Origin: Mugil cephalus
Taxonomy: Eukaryota; Chordata; Actinopteri; Mugiliformes; Mugilidae
DNA length: 64,000 nucleotides
Assembly: GCF_022458985.1 (NCBI RefSeq)
Contig: NC_061781.1
Location: 8,955,501-9,019,500, forward strand
Direction: 5' to 3'
The position numbers and the translations under genes are program-made. The notes under the pieces were generated by a model. That model was given only the letters and a program-made list of their open reading frames with translations, ran no database searches and had not been told where the DNA came from. Positions 1 through 13,852 of the stretch are shown in pieces (the stretch's first letter is position 1; every line of letters starts with the position of its first letter).

Positions 1-2900
1 TTGCTTGGATGTGGTACAGCCAGGTATCACAGAGTATATGTTATGGGCATCATCGCTGCTGATTCAGTCACAGAATGACCATACTGCATCGTCCTGCCTG
101 TACTTCAGAGTCAAACTTGTCAAGTCCAAACTAAAACTCAGTACATCTACATGCATGTGGAAAAAAAAACATTGCCTTAATCCGACTGTAACTGGACAAC
201 TTAAGTGCATGTAAACACGTTACCTTGACTAATATCGGAGTTCTCCTTATCTGACTAAGACACCCAGATAATGTGATTGGAAATCGATTTTCACCAGCAT
301 CTATAGACCTTAAGCGGAATTAAACTAGACTACACATGTGCGCATGCTCCACAACCGCTATGAACAAAAAACATCCAAGAAAGCCAGCCAGAGAAGAAGA
401 TATGTAAACAGAGCTGGTAGACGAACCACCTGAGGGGTACGGTGCAGATAAGGTGCGCGCCAAGTAGCGCACAAATTACATACAAGATAAAACCCGCTGA
501 AAAGACACATATCGCCACCTGGTGTGGAGGAGGACAAGTTCCTGTCAGTTATTCGATTTTCTCCGTTGCATGTAAACTGGGACAAGGACCACATTCAGAA
601 AGCCAAATTTAAATGCTGTTTGCATTGATAAACATCCAAGGTGGGTTTTTACTACTTCAGATTTTGGCATCCATGCACTACAATTAATCAAGAAACAAGT
701 AACTACAAAATCAGCTACCAAAACAGCTTTAGTCATTGTGCAGTCTGTGGTTATTGGCCCATTTAACTCCATGTCCCAAAAAGAAAACCTATTCTCAACC
801 TGATTTATTGCAAATGTGATTATCAGGAGAAATAAATGAGAAACAAGCTAAAAATATAAATAAATAACAGGACAATCCATCAAAGGTGTGTGGGCAGTCA
901 CGGTTATCAAACAGGACCCAAAAGCCAGCAATGGGTAAAAATGGCCAGATTCCTTTTTCTCAAAAGCAAAAACGATGTTGATTAATTTCATCGCTTTTAG
1001 AACTGCTCAGACTCAGGTAGAATTTATTGTCTGTCTGAAAAGCACGTTGAATGGTCAGCGCGGGAAAACCCTCCCAACACATTCATTTCCACCCACAGAT
1101 GTAAAACTGAGAAGTGTAAATTTAGGGTTGTCATGATGGGCAAGCTGTGCAGAGAAGGAGAGAGGAATTGGGCGCCTCTCCTCATTTCTCACTTAACAAT
1201 TTTTGGGACTTTTCATTTACACATCCAAAGCAACGGCGCCACCATTTCACCTGAACATGCAAAAACTGTGTGTAGTTTTTCCACAACTACAAACATACAG
1301 CGTTTGATTTCAGATGCGGTTGGACAACACGTGTTTAGATGTGACCCTGAAAGACACAGACATCTTGCCAGTCACTAGACTATTCTGGCACCACATTTGA
1401 AAGATCACGAAAAATTAACTAGAGAGTGGTGTCAAGAAAACATGACAGAAAACAACCCCTGACTTAGTAATACAGCATGACAAAGCGTATCTGAATATCA
1501 ACTAATAGTCAATTTTCTGCAGGGGGTGGGTGTAGTTTTTTTACACAATATTTTCTGATGGGGCACATAGCACAGCTGACTACTGCATGATGCAACTGAG
1601 ATTTTTCAATTCTGCATTGTACCTCACAGGGCAACCTGCTAACCACAAGTAGCAACATGCCACACATGCATTTTGTTACAACTTGACTACTGTCTCTGAT
1701 TCATTTTGCAAACAAGCAGAGGAAGAGAGAGAATGATTTGCTTCCTAGATAACTTAGCTGGTTACATAGTGAACGAAAAACTCCTTACATTGCACTGTAG
1801 ACTAACTGCTAAGGCAAACTGGGTAGTTACTATGCTATGTAGCAACTCCTTGCCATCAACCACATGCAAATATTGTTGGAGGAGGCAAACAAGATTTTTG
1901 TGATAAAGGACATCTTTGCAAGCAAGCCAGTCACTTTTCATTTAAACGCTGCATGCATCATGACACCAAAGCTAACACTAAATCTGGCATGTGCACACAG
2001 GTACATGTTCACTCTTTTACATTTCCTTCTAATGTGACATTAAGGGGACACGTTCCCTTTTGGAGTGTCAGGACATTTGATGTACTTTTCTCACAAAGTA
2101 AAATTCAAATCAAAATCCCCCAAAGCTGTGTCATCTCTCATATAAAGATACCCTGGAATAAGCCATTTCCATTTATTCTTAAAATGTTTAAACTTGCCCC
2201 ACGATGTCTGAATATGTTTTGACAACTACAAGATTAAAAAAATAAATAAAAAATTACAAAAAAAAATCCATTTTGTTGTACTCAAATAGACTACTTGCAG
2301 CAAGAACCACAAAAATGTCTTTCAATGGAAAGGTGTGAAAACAGTGACACTGATGAAACCGACTTTGGGCTACAAGCTCTCTTCTCTATATTAATTTTGT
2401 TTCTGTGCTAGTTTCCAGTCATGGAAATCCATGCATATCTACGTAAAACTGTTTAATGAGTGTATCCTATATTCCACTTGTCTATGGCGTTTTCCGTTCT
2501 TCACACCAACATCCTCTCTCTCTTGCCAATATTCAGTTTAAGGCCAAAAATATTTACATTGGCAGTGTATGACTGTGCATGCAAGGACTTGAAAAACACA
2601 AGTGACATCTCTCCTCACATGTTTCAAACCTGAAACTCACACAAAGTCTTGTTCTTAACTTCAACAAACAGACCTTGGGTTCGCGAACACACACATTTGC
2701 ATGCAGTGACTTGCAGGTTCAACAGCAGTTTCCTACAGCTGCGACTGAAACCTTCAGCTTATGTGGGAAATCTCAATCATGAATGGAGCAGGAGTAATGA
2801 ATTCAAAAGCATTCTCATCACCTCTTGAACTGTTGAACTGAACAAAGATGGAGGGTTTTTTTCTATGTTATCACAGGATCCTTCATGGCCCCATCTTCAT
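1..2900. other. Non-coding; probable short inverted-repeat element at about 165-580
   Basis: No exon recognised. At 165-580, two halves with gcatgtaaac motifs near 207 and 569 and repeated ctaatc/ttatc-like units look like a non-autonomous DNA element. AATAAA on the minus strand at 804-809 could end a transcript from the promoter at 4.2 kb if 2908 starts its last exon. Otherwise nothing seen. Confidence 0.3.
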
Positions 2901-3768
2901 GTTACACTCTGGAAAGAAAAAAAAAGACAAACACAAATCGACGTTAGGCCTTGAAAACAGACCAGAATAGCCTGCATAAAAGTCGTGGATGTGTCACTGA
3001 ACCTTCTTGAAAGAAAATCATAATGCTGAGAGTAAACCATATCTGCCTAAAGGTCACATTAGAGCTTTTTAATGCGTCAACAATACAATCTCAGCAACGA
3101 CTGAGTGCATCAGTAAAATAACAAACTAGCCCGCACTAGTAGTTCAAACTTTAACTGAGGAAATAGTAAATGAAACTTCATCGTTCGCCATCCTTTCAGT
3201 TCAGTTAAATTGGCTAACTCAAGATTCACCTGCAACTTTGTTTGGCTAACACATTAGGCTGCGTTAAGCTACCTCGCCTATAACACAACAGGGATGATGC
3301 TATGCGGGTAGCCGTCCAGCTAGCTGCCTTGCGATAGCCCAAAGTTTATTTATCCGGTTCGTATCCAGCTTTACCTTAGCCTTAGCATCTACGCTAGTAG
3401 TCGAGACGTGAGCGGATGCGACTGGTCTTAAGTTATACAAATCCAAATCACTATAAAGCAACAGCTCAATGTTAGCGAAACATCTGCTAAAGTGTCAACA
3501 CCGATTTCCAGACCATCACCAACACCGCCTGTAACACTTGAGCTAGGCTCATTAGGCAAAAGCATTCAAACATTCTCCGGTGTAGCGAATCTTTGGGTTT
3601 TGTATTTGGCCAACCCGAGCTAATGTCCTCACCAGCAAGATTAATGTTAAGTTCACTTTAGCCTCTAAACCGCAAATGCAGCGAACACTGGTCGGCTAGC
3701 CCAACACACACACAACATATTGGCAGCAAATCTGTCCGCACCCTTCAAAGCACACATACAATAGTTAC

Positions 3769-4260
3769 CTTACTCCTCCGTTTTAACGCAGACATAGAGC
3801 TTAGGATACCCCCCAAGTTAAATCGTTAACGTGCCGTTTAGCCCCCGCGTTACCGGGTGCAAAACAAAGGCCCCTCACTGATCCCGGTGACAGGATGCTA
3901 ACGAACCGAGCTAATGCGAAGCCTCACGTTTCGGTACAACCTGCTGGTATGGGGAAAACAACATCGGCTAAGTAGCAGCTAGCCAAAGCTAATCTCTGCA
4001 CTGACTGCTCACGAAAAAAAGTTTAAAAAGACGTGCCGGCGGTGTACCTTTCAAATTCATACTCCCACATCTATCGAATAAAGCATATAGCTTTGTGTTA
4101 CACTCGCTCCTCTCGCCGTCCGTTACTTTGAACTCTTTTTCATTCAGTCTCTTCACAGGGTTTCTTTGTCTAATTTATATGTGCTAGCTAGCCTTGCATT
4201 TGTCTAGCTGACTGGTAGCTTAAACAGGCTAGGAAATAGAGCTGCTGCGCATGCGCGACA
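3769..4260 (-). promoter_or_regulatory. Promoter-like block with candidate first exons of a minus-strand gene
   Basis: TGCGCATGCGCG at 4246-4257 is a near-ideal NRF1 site. TATAAA on the minus strand lies at 4174-4179. Good minus-strand donors follow at 4048 (GAAAG|gtacac) and 3769 (GTAAG|gtaact). A possible next exon begins at 2908 after tttctttccag. CpG is locally enriched. No protein family is recognised. Position relative to hnmt suggests the start of spopl, whose coding exons would lie beyond the left edge. Strand and splice pairing are inferred. Confidence 0.4.
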
Positions 4261-4326
4261 TTTGGGTAACGTCCTGCTCTGTCTACTTGCTCCGGTCCTT
4301 CCCCATCTGAACTACAACTACAGCTA

Positions 4327-4376
4327 ATAATAATAATAATAATAATGATGATGACGATGATGATGATTATTATTAT
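4327..4376. repeat. (AAT)n/(ATG)n microsatellite
   Basis: An imperfect trinucleotide run that changes from aat through atg to att, directly upstream of the promoter-like block. Confidence 0.9.
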
Positions 4377-4399
4377 ACATGGCACAATTACTGGGTGCC

Positions 4400-6816
4400 T
4401 AGTAATGTGTTAACAGGCAAGTCAAGAGACAGATCAAGTTTTTTTTTTGTCGTATTGGAGCACATTTAACTGTCCTCTAGTTAAATTGTGTCTTTCAGGC
4501 TTCGTCTTTACAGAGACAGTGTAGTGGTAGAGTTTGTTTATACAAACGAGAGAGTTTGTATTATAAAACAATACTGAGCACACCCATGTAGCCTGGAATT
4601 AAGCCAGCCCTGTGTAACATCTCAGAAATGATTGTATTGTTATCTCAAGGTGTATGGATATTTAAAATCAGGTTAAAGAGGTTGTATTGAAAACACGCAT
4701 ATCATCTCTAAATGTCATCTCCACTGCAGTTTTACTCATGCAGCACCATATCAACAATTCTCACGGTTATTGTTCCCAGTCAGCACAATGCAGTCACCAC
4801 TACATTTGTCTAGGTCAGGGTTAATGATTCCAGACAGGAAGCAATGGAGTAGTATACAAGTAGTATTGCTCTTCCTATTCTCTTTGATCATGGTTGCAAC
4901 TGTGTTTTGGTTAATGCTCTGCTGCTATACAGTCTCTTATGACGTCTCACAATATGGATTCACACTCAGCCAGTTTCCTCCCATGGATGTTTGTTCTATA
5001 ACTAACCACTAGCCTTAACTGAAAATGATATGTGTAATCACTTCATTTTTAGTGGTCACACAGCAGTCTTTGTGTAATGATGTACTCAGTTCAACGCATC
5101 CCTGCAAGCAGCGTGTGCATGGGGCTGTTAAAGCCGTCCAACATCAGAGACCTGGAGAGGCCAAGATAATATGAATAAAGAAATCTTGATATAATGTATA
5201 CACAATAGACGAAACTTCCAACTGCAGCTCATTCTTACAGTTTCTTCTGTCCGCTTCTGATGTTTCTCATTTAGCAAACACAAAGCAGCTTCTGGTAAGC
5301 CATTCTCTGAAACAATTCTCTATAAAGGCTCCTTGTGGAACTGTGATAACTAATTCTCTTTCAGATGGATGGACACTATTCTGCAGCATGAGCAATAAAT
5401 GGCCGTCTCTGCACCAGTCGCGTTTCATGAACAAAGTAGGGTACCGTCTTTGAATTTTTTTTTTTTTTTTTTGCATGCTGACGACAAACACCCTGTGCTG
5501 GTCCTGAGCCAGTTTGTTTTTGGTCAAACATACTGTAAACACAGCGGTAAAATGTCACATTTTGCCGCCTACATCAAATGTCTTTAATATCACAGCGCCG
5601 CCGATACACTGACCCATCTTGAAGTAGAAGGCATGGAGGATAAGATCACATTCTGATGCGATACAGAGACGCGTATCGAGAATTTAAATTCAAGGGCAAA
5701 GATACAGGGTTTACCGAATGTCTCCACAGGTAACACCCTCCAAGAATTCAAGAATAGGAGGACTCTGGGTAATCATTTAATTGTGTTTATCTGCTTTTCT
5801 CTTAAACACTCTAATGCTGTATTATGGAGAGGAGTGTGCCCACTCTCAATACAAAGATAAGTTTATTTTTTGATTTAATTTGTCCCCCCCCCCTCGATCT
5901 CCACCGCTCAGCAAATTCTAGTTACAAAGTCTTCCAGCACTCTGCTCCTTCTGATTGAAACTTATTACAGGATGATCTGGGAAAGCACAGCCTTCTTGCT
6001 TTCATGCTTCACTAAACTTTATATTAAAAATCTATTGCACATATTATTAAAGATCACATAAATACAGATTTCTATTTCATGGATATTCTCTACATAGATG
6101 AATTGATGTTAAATACTGTCATTCTAAAGGATAAGCATTTCTCAGTGCTTGGTTAAGTGAAAGTACTAATAACAATAGTAATTATGTTTCTATTCTGAGA
6201 GCATCATTGGCTTCAGATTGATTACCACTGAATACCTGTTTCATCTCTTTGTCCTAGTTGATGTATTCATCAGGTATGAATATCCTCTCCTTTAACAATG
6301 ACTGTGACAGTCTTCTACCTCCAATCTACAATACTGATCTAATTAAGGGAATCTCAAACTGCCACAGATATTATTTCTGACAAGTATTCAATGTCTTCGG
6401 TGATGGAGACCGATGCAGACAGAACTTATGAGGTGGAAAACAAAAAGAAAAAAGAAAAGGCTGCGGCGACAAGACGAGCCCTGGTGACCTTATCAGAACA
6501 TGATCATACTGGTGCCGAGGGAAAAATTGATTTCGACATTAGTCACACACTATTTTCCCTTCGCTGTCTTAGAAATAAAGTCATAATACTGAACAATGGA
6601 GTGGGCAGAAAAGCCCAAGAGTTCCACTTTTATTCAATTTGATCCAATCTAAGTAATAACATTTGTAGGAATTGTCAATTATTCATTAGATGGACATGAA
6701 ATATACTTATTCGCTGATAAAAATCAAGAGCTTTTTTTGCCCCATTTTTTCAGTGATATAAGGTATAAGGATTAATTTATATAATGTCTTGTAGCGGGAC
6801 AAATCTGATCTCAGCT

Positions 6817-6848
<32 letters not shown>

Positions 6849-8760
6849 GACTGTCCTTAACTTTGTGTATAACCTCAACTCACCTTGCCAAAGTAATCAG
6901 ACTAGACGAGTGGGGCCGTGTCTACGATGTCTATGTAGTGGCTGAAAAAGAGGCAAAGTGGAAAATTAGTCTTTTTTTTTTCTTTTTCATATTAATAACA
7001 AAACTGCCTCTAATATACTCAAGGTGTCCTTTACCTCATTCGGTGAGCATCAGAATTTGATGCAACACTTTGTAGTTGTTTTGACTGTTTTGGTGACACT
7101 AAAACACGTGTGGCATATTAATCTCTACCAGCTGGTTAGGAACAGGACCACAGAACAAATTCTGTGTAGCGTGATAATTTAGAGGCACAAGTTATTTTCA
7201 AATTTAGCTTCCTAATTGAGGATTGTAGTGCAGCACTTATTCACTGCGATTTCCTAATGTCTTCCTGAAGTCTCTGTGTGATTTGTAGTATAGTGCATTT
7301 CACACATGGGCGGCCGTTCTAATCCGTGGACACATTTCTGCCCAACTTCATCCAGCACACACCACCTTTGATCACAGTAGGAACTGACCTAAATGACTAA
7401 ATAAATGTGTAAGTAAATATGCGTGATGGGAGGCTGGTATATTTTCAGTTAACAGATGACTTTCCCTCAGTCTGCTATCTGAATGACTTTCATTCAGATC
7501 AGAAAAACTAGAAAGCACAACACTGTGCCATTGTTTTCATACACATTTAAAATGTCTCTTATAGTTAGATATAATCGGTGAAAAGACTTTGAAAACCTCT
7601 TTATTTTATGTTGTAGGCACCTCTAAAAAGATCGTTTGCTCTTTTCACTGAGATGATTATATTTTGATACCTGAGCTGTTCAGCTGCAGATAATGGGATT
7701 TCGCTTACAGTTACCCCGGATATGTTGCCATCTATCTGTGACTGTGAAATGGCTAGGAGAACTATTTAAAAAAAAATGTGGCAATACAAAACTACATTAG
7801 CAAAGTGTGTGATTAGCCAAGTATCTCCAGTGTATCTCCAAGTATCTTCCTTTTTCGTTCTTCTTAATTAAGTGCTTTCCAAGTTTTCTTTCTCAACAAT
7901 CTTCGAGCCTTTTTCAGGATTTTGACAGGGCTGATTATGTAGCATGCAGCAGATGCTCTGTTGCCAAGCTGTCCATTGACAATTATTGCTATTCTTCATA
8001 GCTCATTTCCCATGGAGCACTGAGAGAAATTGCACACTGGCTCCATGTTATTAATAGTGCTGCTTGATATGGAAATGAGACACTAATTTAACCAAAACGC
8101 ACCAGTTTTATTCTGGTTTGATTATCAAATGAACTATGACATTCTTGGGAACGCATTACAGTTATTAGTTTTGATATTAACACATTCCAGCCACATTCTT
8201 TCATATTTCACTTGATTAGGGAGAACAAATCAAATGTGATAACTAGACAAGCTGATTTCGTGTTGAACCAGTTGTTCATGTTTGCTTGTTTGTGTGTCTG
8301 TGTTTCCCAGACAGATGAACACAATTACATCTGATTAGCCATCCTCATATGGGCCCGCACAGCTTTGCCACACTGTGGCTCTAGAAACACTGAAAAGGTT
8401 GTATCCACAGTGAGAAGCGTGTGCCAGCTCCCATCCTTGGAGAAAGGCGATTAAAAGTGGTGTAAATGCTAAATCTAAATAACAAGACTAAATAACAGTG
8501 TTGCATGGAAATATGAAAATTGAATATAAAGTTTAAAAAAGGTCAAAATAACAAGTATAATGTGTATAAAGTAAACATATAAACAATGTATAAATTGCGA
8601 GATACTCAAATTAAAAGATATATGAATTCTTTATAAAATATTGGGTTATGTTCAGCATGTATCTTTCAACCTGTAATACTGTTTATAGAATACTTGAACA
8701 TATGGTGTAATGAACTGTCTGGCAGCAAAATTTCAACTGTCTGAGTTTGACAATGTTACA
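4400..8760. other. Intergenic, nothing coding seen
   Basis: AT-rich sequence with homopolymer T runs at 5458-5473 and 6818-6845 (28 T). Open frames are short and compositionally random. Confidence 0.5.
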
Positions 8761-8801
8761 TGACCCCCTAGGGGTCGCAAAATCTTTGGTTGATTAGACA
8801 T

Positions 8802-8803
8802 TA

Positions 8804-8841
<38 letters not shown>
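8802..8841. repeat. (TA)n microsatellite followed by a T run
   Basis: About twelve TA units passing into about fifteen T residues. Confidence 0.9.
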
Positions 8842-8999
8842 AATTTCGCCCCAAAAATTCAAATTCCTTTATATACACATTAACACGAATCCAACATATT
8901 TTAGTAAAAGGATAAGGGATACCTTAATATTGAATGCAAAATAATAATGTATATTTAAAAATAGCACTAGGCCGAGTTTAATATAGAACACATATAGTA

Positions 9000-11900
9000 G
9001 GTAGGGGGTCCCTATTTAATCACCAATTGTCTCATTTTAGAGGACCAAAGCACATTTTAAGCGGACAAAGCAGAAGACAGCTGTTTAGTCGGTCAGTTGA
9101 GAACGTTTCCTGTTTAGACTTTAAAACTTATTGAGGTTGGTGTGCTTGTTTTTAAAGGACTTCAATTCTGTTCACCCTTTTCATGAACACAGTGTACTGT
9201 TATTGCAGTGCTAGCATTCTGTAGATGGTCATTTTCATTTGGGCATGAAGAGTAAAACATAGGTGTGCAAGCTTCAAACTATTTAAATACTGATTTTATT
9301 TTGCATGAGTTCAGTTACATTTTACCATCGACGTTATTACTAAGCACCTTTAGGAGAAAACATCGACAGGTCACAAATAAAGTGAATGTTTTTTTAAAAA
9401 AAAAAAAAATTGTTTTGAGCCAGCCACGACTAAATGAGGGTGTTAAACTTGAGCAGGCAACGCCGTACAGTCGGCCTCGCTTATTTGTAAACAACACGCC
9501 GTCTGTCATGTCAGAAGAGAGGATGATTGGGTGCGAGGAGTCGAGGGAGAAATAAGACATCATGATTTGATGACGAGGCGTCTCATTTCTCAAGCAGGGA
9601 GCTGATGATAACCCATCGTTCTTCTGGTCCGCTACACCTGCACACTAACAGGCTGCTGGAAACGGCTTCTTCCTGACAAGCTCCTGTCTTCTCTGCCCTT
9701 TCATCTCCCCGCTCCACAAAAGCGAGTTTAGAAGTCTTTTTATCTATGCCTGGGGGTGCAGTTTCTTGTCTGCCAGGAGAGGAATCCAACCAATTAAGCC
9801 TCTGGTACTATGCTTATGAACCATGCATCACAGGAGGGGCTCTAAATGTTTCTTAGTTTTTCACTCTGCATAACCGGTGTGCTTCTTGTGTGTCACTGAA
9901 AAATAAAATTTAACACAACACGTTGTTTTGTTGTATGGAAATGTGGATCTTGTTTTGTATTTTTTTTTAATAATGTCCAGCAACAGATTTATAAAATACA
10001 GTATTTTGCTCACTGTTGGGATTTAGTTTCAACACCAGAAGCAGTCGGGTACAAGATATTTATCTTGCTGGATTTTGTTAATCAGCGGATGTGTTATTAT
10101 GAGAAAATCTTGCAAAAAGAGGCATCAGGCCGTCGAGGATGCACGCAACCCTGATGTAATTCGGACCACTTCATCATCATACTCTTTGGTGATATCAAAG
10201 ATGAAGCCCTTGTTTAAATAATCTTCCATTACTGTAAATCTTAAATTATTCCTCTTTAGGGCGACTAGGGGACGCCGAGAACTTCCCCACACCGCACTCT
10301 TTCTCTCCTTCTCTCTTGTATTCAGTCCTTGTATATTGTATTTGCAAAGCACATAGTCGTGCTCTGAAGAGATACCCAGCATGGATGCATTACTGAGAGA
10401 CTGTCGGTGAGCAATTGCTGATCCCAGGGAGTGATAAAAAGACTCGGGCTGTCTGAAAAAAAAAAAAAAAGAGGCTGAGAGACTCATGGAGCATATAGAC
10501 CAGGAAGGTCACCAGCTGCCAAAGAAGGGCCAGACCATCTCAAGAATGTCCTCAGATTTTTTCTCTTTTAACTAATGACATTGGAAACCTGCTGTGGAGG
10601 AGGGTACTTGAAAAGAAAAACTTATGTTTTGGTTTAGAATAAAGAAAGCTACAGTCTGAAGAAATGAACACTAAGTCAGGCGCTGCGACCGATTCGAAAT
10701 CACGACACGATGATCTTGGCCTTTAGACATGAACGTGGATTGAGAGTGCATTGATTATAAGATATGCAAATGTGAAAATCCGCTGGACATCCTCGCTATC
10801 GCTACCTGCATATGGTCATTTTAAGGACACGCTTATCTCTGGCGCCATGCTAATAGATTTATTTCCTTACAAGCCTTGACAATCATCTACCCGCACATTT
10901 GCATACGTTTGGGAATGTATGTCTAAAAGGCACAGCCGAGCGCACACTTTTACAGCACCGCATGCTTCGGGTACCGTTGTCGCGCTCATGTAAATCTTTA
11001 TGACTTATTGTCAGAAGCACCCGGAATACTTGAAAAACAAAAGCAAAAAAAACAAAACATTGTTTTCAAAAAGCTTTTACATTCATCATTCGTAATCTCT
11101 CATTTCCCCACTTCCTTGGGATTTGACAGACAATTGGATTTGATTTTGGATCGCTTTTCTTGCTCTAGCCACCAGATTTTCAGCAGTGTTTAGTCACTTA
11201 TTTATTTGCAGGCTTCCCCAATCACATTTCTAGGCAGGTGCATGGCTGCCCTCCACAAATTACGTCCAGGATAATTTCATATTGATTAATGCAGATGCGT
11301 TCCTCTTGGCTCTCATACCCTACCTGCAGTCTATTTGGTATAAATTACTGAAGCCATTTTGCTGCACAAAGCCAGCCCTCTCCAATAAGGTGCTGGCTCA
11401 TGTGTCGACTGGGGCCCCCAAACTACCCCTCTGCCTGCAGGAACCACTAAAGCTTTTAATTGCCTTCTGTGCAAATGGTCCTTATGCACTTGATAAAGTA
11501 TCTGGAAAGTCAGGCACGGGCTGGTAGAGGCTTAGGGGAGTCCGTGCACTCGCAGTATGTGTGAATGAGATAGTGCGTGTGAGAGATAGCGGGAGAGAGA
11601 AAGAGGGTGATACAAATATATAGATAGCGAGACTTAGTGACGACTGGTTGGTGAATCCTATCCATGATATTACAACCTTTATGAGTATGGTGTTAAAAGT
11701 ACCCTTTATGAGTGCAGGCACCACTCAGCAAAATACTTGAATAGCCCTGCTTGTGGCCCACAGGATTATTTCCGTCTGTGTACATTCGCTACAGTAGAGT
11801 GGCTGATAACCCTGGGTAAAGCGATAAACAATCAAAGCGCGGCTTCAGTGGAAATGATTGCATTCTGTACCCTGCCCCAGAGATGGGGGCCATTATTAAC

Positions 11901-13060
11901 GTGGGTCCTGTCCTGACAATGCTATTTTCTGGAAGGTAATTGCAGATTCAGATCTCTGAGAGGGCCTGACTGAGAGTAAATGCCACCTCTTTAATTATGG
12001 TCTCCTCCACGTCTCCTCTATTGAGCTGCGGAGATGTCTATCGCTCCATGGGATCCTGGGGAAAATGACTCTAATGGGAAATGACCAGTGTCTGGGAAGC
12101 CGGCTCAGATTAGAAGCGACGTTTCTAATTGATGGCTAAAGAAATCCCTGGCCGGATGACTGGGAAAAGTCACTTTGGAGCACATGTAATTGGAGTGATT
12201 GGAGTTCTAACAAGAATCAGAGGATAATCTCTCCTGATTTAAACTCGGGCCAATGCAGACAACAACCTCAACAAGAGCTTGGACTGTGGTAGAAATTCAA
12301 CAAAAGAAAGAGCTCGACACACATACTGTATGCTTTCATGCAATGCAGTGTCAAGGTGACATAAAGAATTTAGCATTGGATTGTATTTTGTTTAGCAGCG
12401 ACATGTAAGATTTAACCACTCAAGACTCCCGACGTTTTCTTAGTGATAATATTTGATGGGATTTTAAATGATGACCACTGTTATTACAAATGTATTATGA
12501 AGCTGAGGACATTTGTGGCTAGTGGTAAATCATCCAGTGTTGTGAATGCACACTCAGCTGTGATTTTTGTTCAGAGTAAAAAGAGTGAGGGCTTCATATA
12601 TGGCAGAGAAAAGAAAAACACATATTAAGATTCATAGTTCAGACACTCAACACCATGCCAGTTTTACACCAAATATCTTGCTTGGTATGTGAGCTAACAG
12701 TTTATACAATATTTGGCACTCACACTAGTTCAGAAATTATATATATTTCCTGTCCTACAAACTCTTTTTAGAGTAATGTCATCTTAGTAATGTAATCATT
12801 TTGGTATGCATGTAGGTTGTGTCATTGCCTGTGTCATTATCTTAAATGTCTTTATATTTCAGTTTTCTCCTTTATATCTTGTCATGGACCACTGGAAACA
12901 GGATGATCTTTTAATATAATGACCTTTATTTTTCATCTCCAATAAAGTTAGTAATAATTATACTTTTACTACATGAGGTAATTCGCCTTATAGGCAGACA
13001 TTATACATTTCAACAATTAAATAATTTTATTCAGGTGGTATTATCTTAGTTTTTCTTGTG
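9000..13060. other. Intergenic; 11200-12300 resembles regulatory DNA
   Basis: No exon recognised. At 11200-12300 simple repeats are absent and homeobox-type cores (taatta, attaat, taattg) and balanced composition recur, as in vertebrate enhancers. This is an impression of texture only; conservation is not visible here. Confidence 0.25.
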
Positions 13061-13069
13061 TATGTAGAA

Positions 13070-13852
13070 CTTAAAGGACCAGCGCTTATGTTACAGGGCC
13101 CCCTATTGGTGGGTTAAGAGATTACAAGAACCTGAATTTCCCTTTCCAAGCAGGTGGGAGAAATTATGACTGCTGTCGCTTTAACATAAAAACTTAAAGG
13201 GCTCTATTTAGACCCAATGTTTGTTGTCCTGTCTGGGCTACTTAGAAACATGAGTGCACAACATAGAACACCAGCCTCAAAGTGCTTCAAGGATTGAAAA
13301 ATTATTATTTTTTCTAAGCTAATGAACTCACAAAAATCCATACTTACAGGTGCTTATATGCAAAATGAAAACACTGTGATCAGTTCCTACAAACAAATCC
13401 CCTCAAATCCCACACACTGGTAATTTCACACAAAAAAGACAAGGTCAAAACAACATGACAGTAGGTTTATGTATTAATTTATAATTTAAACTGAACATCA
13501 CAGCTTGAAAAAAAAAATCAATAAAAGCAGTAATTGTTTACTATAATATTTGACAATGTGGGCATTACTGAAAAGGACTTTGCAATTACACTTACACTAC
13601 AGGTAAAAATCCAATAGAGCTGTCAGACTGCACCGAAAAATCAAAAATCATTTTAAAAAAAAACAAAAAACAAAACTGAAAGCTGAAATAAATGTAGTTA
13701 TCTTTTAGCGGTGATATTCAAAACGTACATACTGAGTAGATAAGAGGTATATACCATTTCAGATTTATCCTTTACTTGTATTGTGTACTTTTATACTGGG
13801 TATGTGTTTACATGAGCAGTAACAGCTTGTACCGTGTCTCTGGTCCTTTAAG
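13070..13852. mobile_element. Non-autonomous DNA element (MITE-like), 783 bp
   Basis: Perfect 13-base terminal inverted repeats: cttaaaggaccag at 13070 and its complement ending at 13852. The left end contains ccccctattggtgggttaag and tctgggctacttagaaacatg, wording I recognise from a very common teleost repeat. No transposase frame is present. Confidence 0.75.

Noticed and set aside
10125..10487. 120-codon minus-strand frame
   Set aside because: It starts in a T/A run, has no family resemblance and no splice or promoter context.
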